A program made the translations under genes and the position numbers. 12,420 bases of DNA from an uncultured Methylophaga sp. (GTDB lineage Bacteria > Pseudomonadota > Gammaproteobacteria > Nitrosococcales > Methylophagaceae). The stretch lies in assembly GCA_946885755.1 (NCBI GenBank), contig CAMPHB010000017.1, positions 1 to 12,420 on the forward strand, read 5' to 3'. Of the stretch, positions 6,468 through 12,420 are shown piece after piece. How positions within the stretch are numbered: position 1 is the first letter of the stretch; each line of letters begins with the position of its first letter. The notes beneath the pieces are model-generated. The model was not told where the DNA came from. It searched no databases and was given only the letters and a program-made list of their open reading frames with translations.

Positions 6468-7670
6468 TTGTCATCACTAAAAAAACAATATCAGGTGCAT
6501 TGGTTGACTGGGCAGTTTTACGACAATAACCAGGAATTGATGTATCGAAGATCCATCAAGACAAGGGTGCGGTTTGAATCTCGTCTTGCATTGATTCTGG
6601 TGTCATTCATCTTTGGCATGTTTGCCATTTCAGACTACTATCTGCTGGGTCTGACCCGGGAATTTTATTGGCTGATCGCGATGCGCATCTTCGTGGTTTG
6701 TTCGTGTCTGCTGCTGGCATTTATTATCGGGCGGTGGGGTAGTTACTCCCGCAGCGTCTGGCTACATGCGTTGCCACTCTGGATACTGGCTACGGGAATC
6801 ATTTTAATTGTCCCGTTGCGTCCTGACAGCCTCTCCACTCAGATAACCGCGGTAGTGGTCGCTAACATCGCTTTTTACCTGCTCATCCCGAATCTGCTGA
6901 CGGTGGCGACATTAGCGAGTCTGTATTTGAATATTGGCTTTCTGGCTGCTGCAGTAGCGTTTGCAGAGATTTCACTGGTGGTAACACTTCGTATTGCGTT
7001 GTTGTTGATTATGACCAATTTGGTGGGATTCTTTGCTTTGCTACGTTTGGAGAGTCTGCAGCGCAAGCAGTTTGCGTTGCTTAACAATGAACGTGATCAG
7101 AATCACCAGCTGCTAGAGGAAATAGATCACCGAAAATCACTGGAAGCACAGTTACGCATGGTGGCTGAGAAGGATGCACTGACAGGTCTCGATAGCCGGA
7201 TTCATTTTATGAAACGGGCTGAGGCATTACTGCAGCGCTCGCGAATAGAAAAAGTGCCTTTCAGTCTTTTTATGATCGATGTGGATCATTTCAAGCGCAT
7301 TAATGATACCTGGGGGCATACGCGTGGCGACTGGGTTTTGACCCGGATCGCTGAAGTTTGTCTGCAATCTTTGCGGCCAACCGATGTGATAGGACGTTTT
7401 GGCGGAGAGGAATTTGTAGTGGCCCTGCCACAGACAAGCCCCAAAGATGCGCAAATCGTCGCAGATCGTTTGAAAAAGAATGTTGCCGCGCTGCCGTTAG
7501 AGGCAGACATGAGCCAGTTTAGTCTGAGTGTGACTATCGGTATTGCGGTGGCGTACACTGAGGATGCGGGTATTGAGACATTGATAAAACGGGCGGATCA
7601 GATGCTGTATGTCGGCAAACGTGATGGCAGAAACTGTGTGGTGATGAGTCGCGAGGGACTGGCAACTTAA
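6468..7670 (+). CDS. Membrane-bound GGDEF diguanylate cyclase
   Basis: This inner-membrane enzyme makes cyclic-di-GMP from two GTP. It has 400 aa from TTG 6468. Six hydrophobic segments lie at about residues 40-60, 66-87, 98-116, 126-146, 148-168 and 171-193, a MASE-like sensor block of no named type I can assign. A charged helix (194-233) links it to the GGDEF domain, which starts at DALTGLDSR. The active site is GGEEF at 312-316, with metal-binding Asp271 in FMIDVDHF. The product-inhibition site RxxD is present as RPTD at 303-306, five residues before GGEEF, so the enzyme is predicted active and feedback-inhibited. The start is uncertain: TTG 6468 lacks a clear ribosome-binding site, and ATG 6540 (AGGAA at 6532) is the alternative. 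However, FYDNNQELMYRRS before TM1 looks like the conserved lead-in of such proteins, favouring the earlier start. It faces the EAL gene at its 3' side. Confidence 0.9.
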   Translation: MSSLKKQYQVHWLTGQFYDNNQELMYRRSIKTRVRFESRLALILVSFIFGMFAISDYYLLGLTREFYWLIAMRIFVVCSCLLLAFIIGRWGSYSRSVWLHALPLWILATGIILIVPLRPDSLSTQITAVVVANIAFYLLIPNLLTVATLASLYLNIGFLAAAVAFAEISLVVTLRIALLLIMTNLVGFFALLRLESLQRKQFALLNNERDQNHQLLEEIDHRKSLEAQLRMVAEKDALTGLDSRIHFMKRAEALLQRSRIEKVPFSLFMIDVDHFKRINDTWGHTRGDWVLTRIAEVCLQSLRPTDVIGRFGGEEFVVALPQTSPKDAQIVADRLKKNVAALPLEADMSQFSLSVTIGIAVAYTEDAGIETLIKRADQMLYVGKRDGRNCVVMSREGLAT

Positions 7671-7750
7671 TTTCATCGCAAAATAAAGCTTTCATGATTT
7701 AATGTGAGCAAGCGTCATTAACGCACGGAAATCAACAAAAGGAATGCCGT

Positions 7751-7885
7751 ATGTCGGCATCCATCTTTGTAGGTCAGGCCGATGAGCCTGTGTATTTATT
7801 ATCGAATATGGCCAATCGGCATGGCCTGATAGCCGGGTGCCTATGCAGGGGGGGTAATTATGCCCAAACCCAAGGTTTATATTAA
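7751..7885 (+). pseudogene. Truncated duplicate of the HerA-like ATPase gene 5' end
   Basis: An ATG at 7751 opens a 44-codon frame starting [17 protein letters not shown]. The first 29 codons (7751-7837) match 10525-10611 at 78 of 87 bases by hand alignment, and similarity continues upstream through the ribosome-binding site (AAATCAACAAAAGGAAT against AAATCAAAAGGAAT). Identity stops after GCCGGG, exactly before the codons of the Walker A loop (GATGTGKT), so no ATPase can be made. The remaining 15 codons are unrelated and contain a run of seven G (7848-7854). The stop at 7883-7885 overlaps the end of the minus-strand EAL gene. It may still be translated as a short peptide because its ribosome-binding site is intact. 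Of the nine differences, six are at third and three at first codon positions, suggesting it derives from a once-functional diverged copy. It is a rearrangement scar. Confidence 0.88.
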
Positions 7886-10308
7886 CCAAGCATCAGCAGC
7901 AGGTCATCAAACGGGCAGGGGCGATGAATGCCATAGCCTTGCACCCATTTGATACCAAGCTCAGCCACGCAGTCACGGATGGCATCGTTTTCAACAAATT
8001 CTGCCACGGTGTTTTTGCCCATCAGCGAGCCGATTTCACTGATAGATTTGATGATGGTACGATGAATTTGATTGTCGAGCACATCACGAACAAACGTTCC
8101 GTCAATTTTGACCATATCAACGGGCAGGTTGGTGAGATAGCCGAATGACGATAAGCCACTGCCAAAATCATCCAAAGCAAACACACAACCCCGTTGGCCC
8201 AGCCGGTGGAAAAATTGCCGTGCCTCAATAAGATTTGAAATCGCTGCTGTTTCGGTGATTTCAAAACATAGTTTGCTGGGATCAATGCTGGATTGATCCA
8301 GTGCCTGTTCAAGAAAGGTCAGAAAATCATCCCGGCCGATGGATTGGCCGGAAAGGTTAATGTGGCATAAACCCAGCTGCGCCAGTTGCTGTGGGTATTT
8401 TTCCAGTGTCGTCAGCGTCGCCTGAATGACCCAGCGATCAATATCGGGGGCAATATTATAATGTTCAGCCGCTGGCAAAAACGCGGTGGGTAAAACTGCC
8501 TGTCCTTGTAAATCCTGCATTCTTACCAGCACTTCACAATGCGGCTTTTCACCGGCCGTCAGAGAGCGGATTTCTTGTGCATACAGCACCATTCGGTTGG
8601 ATTTAAGTGCGGCGTGAATTTCTGACAGCGCTTTCATTTCGGAGTGGCGTGATTGCAGATCGTGGCTTTCCGGTGAATAACGAACCACCTGATTTCGGCC
8701 ATAATCTTTAGCCATATAACAAGCAGTGTCAGCCGCTTTTAGCAGCTCCTTGGCGTCAATTGATGCGTTATTGATGGGTACCCAGCCAATGCTCGCACCG
8801 AGATGTAATTCATTATCACCCCAGTTAAAAACGTAGCTTTCAATGACTCTGCGCAGCTTTTCTGTAACCTCGCCGGCAACGGTCTCGTCACAATCAATCA
8901 AGATGACACCAAATTCATCACCACCGAGCCGGGCGAGAATGTCGGTGCGTCTTAGCTCACCCTGCAACAAGCGCGTGGTTTCTTGTAAAACTTCGTCTCC
9001 CGCCAGATGACCGGCGGTGTCATTGATGACTTTAAATTGATCAAGGTCGATAAGACCGAGCGCATGCGTGTCGCCGAAGTTATGGGCATTGTTGAGCAAT
9101 AGCGCAAGCTGCTCCTCAAACTCATAGCGATTAATCACGCCGGTAAGTGCATCGTGGCGTGCCTGATAGTGGAGCATGTTCATCAGGTTACGCGCTTCGG
9201 TGACATCCATAACCTCAAGAATCATATGGCGACGGCCATTCCATGCAGTATTAATTTTTGAGATAGAGATTTTGCACCATAACGGGACACCATCATGGTT
9301 GAGCAATTGGTAGTCTTCTGTTTGTGGCGCCACTTCACCATCAAGCAGTCGTTGCAGCTGAGCGAGATCTTGTTCGGGGTGCAAAAACTTAACCAGTGAC
9401 TGGCCAACCAGGTCATCAACGTGATAACCCAAAAGCCGGCATAAAGAATAATTGACGGCTATCAGGGTGCCATCAAGATGCATTTGTGCCATTCCCATGC
9501 CGGCTTGTTCAAAGGTGTCGCGAAACTTTCTTTCCGACTCTCTGATCCGCCGCGTTGCCCAGCGGAAAAGCATGCAAACGATGAACGACAACGTAATAAT
9601 GGCAGCTGCTGCCGTCCATTTGAGAATGCTGTCAACCCATCTGGCGCCGCGGCCAAGCGACTCTGAAAAACCATCTTGTAAAGGGCGAATTTCTATGACG
9701 AGTCTGTTTAATGTTTGGCGCAGGGCCTGCATGGACTGGTCGGTGACTCGCCCGGTTTTGAATTTCGCTTCCATTTCGTCAGCGATGGCTTGAAGTTGCA
9801 GAATATAAGCGTCAGATTTCCGCCAATAAGCGACTGATTCGCGAAGATAGGGGGCTTCTCGCAGGTTCAGGAAAAGCCACACCATTTTTTCGGCATCGTC
9901 AGGGTGGTTTCGGGCATCAATAAATTCACGGATGGCGGTTTCACGATCTGGTGGCTGTTGCTCCATTGCCTGCCGTGCCCGTAGATCGGCAAGCGGCACT
10001 TCCAGCATTTCACGCGCTTGTGACAGTTCAGCGGGATCGCCGGTACTGGCATATCTGTCTAGTCGATAAATAGCTTCTTTTTGCGCTTTTGACCAGAAAC
10101 CTTCGCCGATGACATAGGCGCGCACGGCCGATTGCATTTCCAGTGCCAGCACTGTGAGTCCAATACCCAACACGGCAATTAATATCACCGACAGATAGAC
10201 ACCAATAGCAAGATTCCAGAACTTGCCCGTGCTGGTATTGGTTTGATGGGTTAAGTAAGGCCGTGGATCGAGCTTTGCCATTTGGTGACGGAGGCTTATC
10301 AATCGCAT
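7882..10308 (-). CDS. Membrane PAS-GGDEF-EAL cyclic-di-GMP protein
   Basis: This is an inner-membrane signalling protein with both cyclase and phosphodiesterase domains. The frame begins at ATG 10312-10314 (810 aa), but AAAGGA abuts that codon directly while lying six bases from the ATG at 10306-10308, so the start two codons later (808 aa) is preferred. Numbering from the first ATG: TM1 is about 34-58; a helical, probably periplasmic segment spans 59-230; TM2 is 233-250; a PAS domain spans about 262-380 (FEQAGMGMAQMHLDG, GYHVDDLVGQS). The GGDEF domain has GGDEF at 464-468 and an RxxD inhibition site RRTD at 455-458. The EAL domain spans about 563-810. It has EVL at 594-596, Asn653, Glu685 and Glu688 (FEITET), Asp715-Asp716 (DDFGSG), Lys736, Glu772/Glu775 (AEFVE) and Gln792, so the full phosphodiesterase metal and catalytic set appears present. 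Either activity could dominate. It converges on the GGDEF gene at 6468-7670 and diverges from the ATPase gene at 10525. Confidence 0.93.
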   Translation of the reverse strand: MRLISLRHQMAKLDPRPYLTHQTNTSTGKFWNLAIGVYLSVILIAVLGIGLTVLALEMQSAVRAYVIGEGFWSKAQKEAIYRLDRYASTGDPAELSQAREMLEVPLADLRARQAMEQQPPDRETAIREFIDARNHPDDAEKMVWLFLNLREAPYLRESVAYWRKSDAYILQLQAIADEMEAKFKTGRVTDQSMQALRQTLNRLVIEIRPLQDGFSESLGRGARWVDSILKWTAAAAIITLSFIVCMLFRWATRRIRESERKFRDTFEQAGMGMAQMHLDGTLIAVNYSLCRLLGYHVDDLVGQSLVKFLHPEQDLAQLQRLLDGEVAPQTEDYQLLNHDGVPLWCKISISKINTAWNGRRHMILEVMDVTEARNLMNMLHYQARHDALTGVINRYEFEEQLALLLNNAHNFGDTHALGLIDLDQFKVINDTAGHLAGDEVLQETTRLLQGELRRTDILARLGGDEFGVILIDCDETVAGEVTEKLRRVIESYVFNWGDNELHLGASIGWVPINNASIDAKELLKAADTACYMAKDYGRNQVVRYSPESHDLQSRHSEMKALSEIHAALKSNRMVLYAQEIRSLTAGEKPHCEVLVRMQDLQGQAVLPTAFLPAAEHYNIAPDIDRWVIQATLTTLEKYPQQLAQLGLCHINLSGQSIGRDDFLTFLEQALDQSSIDPSKLCFEITETAAISNLIEARQFFHRLGQRGCVFALDDFGSGLSSFGYLTNLPVDMVKIDGTFVRDVLDNQIHRTIIKSISEIGSLMGKNTVAEFVENDAIRDCVAELGIKWVQGYGIHRPCPFDDLLLMLG

Positions 10309-10365
10309 TCGCATTCCTTTCGAATACAGTTATTGGCACTAAATAAGAGCAAGCTTGAGAGTGTG

Positions 10366-10394
10366 AACATATCGCATCTAAGAGCAACAAGCAA
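10366..10394 (-). promoter_or_regulatory. Candidate sigma-70 promoter for the PAS-GGDEF-EAL gene
   Basis: On the minus strand TTGCTT (10394-10389) is followed after 17 bases by TATGTT (10371-10366), each four of six consensus bases, about 50 bases before the start codon. This is a consensus match only. It sits in the 216-base divergent region shared with the ATPase gene. Confidence 0.3.
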
Positions 10395-10435
10395 AGTGCT
10401 TGACTGCTACAGAAAGTAACGACGCAACGGCATAA

Positions 10436-10487
10436 CTGATTATCAGCATTTTAATTAAGTATGGCTAAATTCGTGTTTTAATTAAGT
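10436..10487. promoter_or_regulatory. Palindrome and paired 12-bp repeats upstream of the ATPase gene
   Basis: TTTTAATTAAGT occurs exactly twice, at 10449-10460 and 10476-10487, with a 27-base period; each holds the palindrome TTAATTAA. CTGATTATCAG (10436-10446) is a further 11-base palindrome directly before them. Tandem palindromic sites 40-75 bases upstream of a start codon look like an operator or an AT-rich binding region. The regulator is unknown, and AT-rich chance repeats are possible. Confidence 0.35.
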
Positions 10488-10524
10488 GCGAAACGCAGCT
10501 TATCCAAATCAAAAGGAATCGATT

Positions 10525-11985
10525 ATGTCGACACCGATATTTGTAGGTCAGGCCGATGAGCCGGTGTATTTATTATCGAATATGGCCAATCGACATGGGC
10601 TGGTGGCCGGGGCGACCGGTACCGGTAAAACGGTGACGTTGCAGGGATTGGCTGAAGGGTTCAGTGATATTGGTGTGCCGGTGTTTGCGGCGGATATCAA
10701 AGGTGATTTATCGGGTATCAGCCAGCCGGGTAAAACCCATCCGAAAATTACTGAGCGCGTCGAATTCATGCAGCTTGATGATTTTCAGTTCACCGGTTAC
10801 CCCACCATTTGCTGGGATGTGTTTGGCGAGCAGGGCCATCCGGTGCGCACGACCATTTCCGATATGGGACCGTTGCTGCTGTCGCGATTGATGCAACTGA
10901 ATGATACCCAGCAAGGTGTCTTGACACTGGTGTTTCGGGTGGCCGATGACAATGGCTGGCTGGTACTGGATCTCAAAGATCTGCGCGCTATGCTGCAATA
11001 TGTCGCCGAAAATGCCGCCGAATTTCAGACCTTGTATGGCAATATTTCGGCGGCCAGTGTTGGCGCTATTCAGCGACGTTTGCTGGTTTTGGAAGAGCAG
11101 GGGGCCGATAAGTTGTTCGCCGAGCCGGTGCTGAATCTTGATGATTTAATGCAGACCGATGCAAACGGTCGCGGCATAATCAATTTATTGTCTGCCGATA
11201 AGCTGATGAATTCGCCGCAGCTTTACAGCACGTTTTTACTGTGGCTGCTGGCGGAATTATTTGAGCAATTACCTGAAGTCGGCGATCCTGACAAACCCAA
11301 ACTGGTGCTGTTTTTTGATGAAGCGCATCTGATTTTTGATGATGCACCAAAAGCGCTGCTTGATAAAATTGAGCAGGTGGTGAGACTGATCCGTTCCAAA
11401 GGCGTCGGTGTGTTTTTCGTCACACAAAATCCGACGGATATTCCCGACAGCGTTTTGGGCCAGTTGGGTAATCGTATTCAACATGCGCTGCGGGCTTATA
11501 CCGCCAAAGATCAAAAAGCCATCAAGGCCGCTGCTGATACCTTTTTTGCCAATCCGTCGTTTTCGTCGGTTGAGGTATTAACGCAATTGGGTGTTGGTGA
11601 AGGGCTGGTGTCGATGCTGGATGAAAAAGGCCGGCCGCAGATGGTGCAACGCACACTGATTAAACCACCAAAAAGCCAGATTGGACCTATCACCGATAAT
11701 CAGCGCCAGCAGCTATTGCAAACCTCACTGGTAGCGGGTGTTTACGATAAGGTTTTGGATCGTGAATCAGCGCATGAAATCCTCGCTGAGCGCGCCGAAA
11801 AAATGCAGCAAAAAGCGCTGGAACAACAATCTGAAGCGATGAAAGAAACCGTCAAACGCACGCCATCCAGAACCCGTGAATCACCCTTTGAGGCATTTGC
11901 CAAAAGCACCATGCGCTCACTTGGCAGTCAGATCGGCCGGCGGCTGGTGCGCGGTATTCTCGGCTCGCTAATGGGCGGCAAATAA
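10525..11985 (+). CDS. yjgR: HerA-like ATPase of the YjgR / DUF853 family
   Basis: This is a P-loop NTPase of the HerA/FtsK superfamily, 486 aa (E. coli YjgR has about 500). The ATG at 10525 is preferred over an in-frame GTG at 10486 because AAAAGGA at 10511-10517 lies seven bases upstream and because the truncated copy at 7751 starts at the equivalent codon. Walker A is [11 protein letters not shown] at residues 29-39 (Lys35). [13 protein letters not shown] follows at about 54-66, as is typical of the family. Walker B is [14 protein letters not shown] with Asp265 and Glu266. [27 protein letters not shown] is the sensor and arginine-finger region. The C-terminus [22 protein letters not shown] is basic and family-typical. 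HerA proteins form hexameric DNA translocases; the task of the YjgR branch is not established. A DNA-repair role is only suggested by the superfamily. It ends exactly against the zapG stop codon. Confidence 0.92.
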   Translation: MSTPIFVGQADEPVYLLSNMANRHGLVAGATGTGKTVTLQGLAEGFSDIGVPVFAADIKGDLSGISQPGKTHPKITERVEFMQLDDFQFTGYPTICWDVFGEQGHPVRTTISDMGPLLLSRLMQLNDTQQGVLTLVFRVADDNGWLVLDLKDLRAMLQYVAENAAEFQTLYGNISAASVGAIQRRLLVLEEQGADKLFAEPVLNLDDLMQTDANGRGIINLLSADKLMNSPQLYSTFLLWLLAELFEQLPEVGDPDKPKLVLFFDEAHLIFDDAPKALLDKIEQVVRLIRSKGVGVFFVTQNPTDIPDSVLGQLGNRIQHALRAYTAKDQKAIKAAADTFFANPSFSSVEVLTQLGVGEGLVSMLDEKGRPQMVQRTLIKPPKSQIGPITDNQRQQLLQTSLVAGVYDKVLDRESAHEILAERAEKMQQKALEQQSEAMKETVKRTPSRTRESPFEAFAKSTMRSLGSQIGRRLVRGILGSLMGGK

Positions 11986-12411
11986 TCAGTAATCTTTCGC
12001 GCCGGTAGTTGAGTTGATATTGCGGTAATCGGGCATCAGCGGATCATCTTCGCCGGCTTGTTCATTGGCTTCGGGTCCGTCTAACAAGGCTCCGGCACGT
12101 TCTGGCAGTTTTTTATCCATGCCCAGTTCACCGAGTTGATCGTAGCCTGCAGACAAGTGATCAAACAGGTCTTTGTAAGAGCCCGCCATATTGACGAACA
12201 GACTGGCGGTTTTATCAAAATGCGCATGGACTTTGTCATGATAGGCGTCGATTTCCGCCTGTTTTTCCAGCATTTGTTGTTCATGCTCGGCGGTGAGCTG
12301 GCGGATGGCTTGCTGATTATCAACATTCATGCGCCGGCCAATCATAAAACCCACCACGGCAGCGATAATCACAGCAACAATCAACAGGGCGATAATTTCA
12401 ATTGTAGTCAT
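11986..12411 (-). CDS. zapG: YhcB / ZapG family membrane-anchored cell-division protein (DUF1043)
   Basis: The protein has 141 aa (E. coli YhcB about 132). It has an N-terminal membrane anchor at residues 4-24 (IEIIALLIVAVIIAAVVGFMI) followed by GRRM, a charged coiled-coil region at about 33-62, and the family signature YHDKVHAHFDKTASLFVNMAGSYKDLFDHLSAGYDQL at about 57-93. An acidic, disordered tail follows. YhcB/ZapG proteins are linked to cell envelope growth and divisome function in Enterobacteria. The start codon at 12409-12411 has GGAAA just upstream, near the window end, so the promoter is not visible. It is convergent with the HerA-like ATPase gene and its TGA directly abuts the other gene's TAA, so there is no room between them for a shared terminator. 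Confidence 0.9.
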   Translation of the reverse strand: MTTIEIIALLIVAVIIAAVVGFMIGRRMNVDNQQAIRQLTAEHEQQMLEKQAEIDAYHDKVHAHFDKTASLFVNMAGSYKDLFDHLSAGYDQLGELGMDKKLPERAGALLDGPEANEQAGEDDPLMPDYRNINSTTGAKDY

Positions 12412-12420
12412 GAGATTTCC

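Noticed and set aside
7867..7880. Short hairpin AAACC-CAA-GGTTT after the EAL gene
   Set aside because: Only five base pairs and no T-run in either direction; a terminator cannot be supported.
7692..7889. Minus-strand 65-codon open frame over the yjgR fragment
   Set aside because: It is the reverse complement of the homologous fragment, which explains the sequence fully on the plus strand.
10400..10430. TTGACT as a -35 box for the HerA-like gene
   Set aside because: No acceptable -10 hexamer is found 16-18 bases downstream.

Overview
The window reads as an ordinary chromosomal segment of a gammaproteobacterium. Supporting signs are the recB-recD order with a 4-base overlap, a YhcB/ZapG (DUF1043) homologue, a YjgR-type HerA-like ATPase, two multi-domain cyclic-di-GMP proteins and a MetY-type sulfhydrylase (a gene that E. 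coli lacks). Moderate base composition and E. coli-like Shine-Dalgarno sites fit this. The exact genus cannot be fixed from the sequence.

Layout. Positions 1-3429 hold the 3' half of recB and a complete recD, two subunits of the RecBCD helicase-nuclease; recC and the start of recB must lie upstream. Positions 3430-4310 form a small accessory patch. It contains a GNAT acetyltransferase bracketed by matching short repeats (GGTCAGACAC / GTGTCTGACC) and followed by a 100-bp palindrome whose left arm contains the GNAT stop codon. Positions 4309-4782 encode a four-helix PsiE-like membrane protein. Positions 5044-6318 encode an O-acetylhomoserine sulfhydrylase (direct sulfhydrylation route to homocysteine).

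Positions 6468-10314 are a cyclic-di-GMP block. A membrane GGDEF diguanylate cyclase on the plus strand faces a membrane PAS-GGDEF-EAL protein on the minus strand. Between their 3' ends lies a relic: an about 90%-identical copy of the first 29 codons of the HerA-like ATPase gene whose intact copy starts at 10525. The intact ATPase gene (10525-11985) then meets zapG (11986-12411, minus) stop codon to stop codon with no intervening base.

The most notable observations are the truncated, coding-like duplicate of the ATPase gene, which implies a past rearrangement that placed or carried the PAS-GGDEF-EAL gene here, and the repeat-bracketed GNAT unit with its long perfect palindrome. No CRISPR array, tRNA, rRNA, phage gene or recognisable transposase was found. 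I do not see clear evidence of a wholly new multi-gene system.
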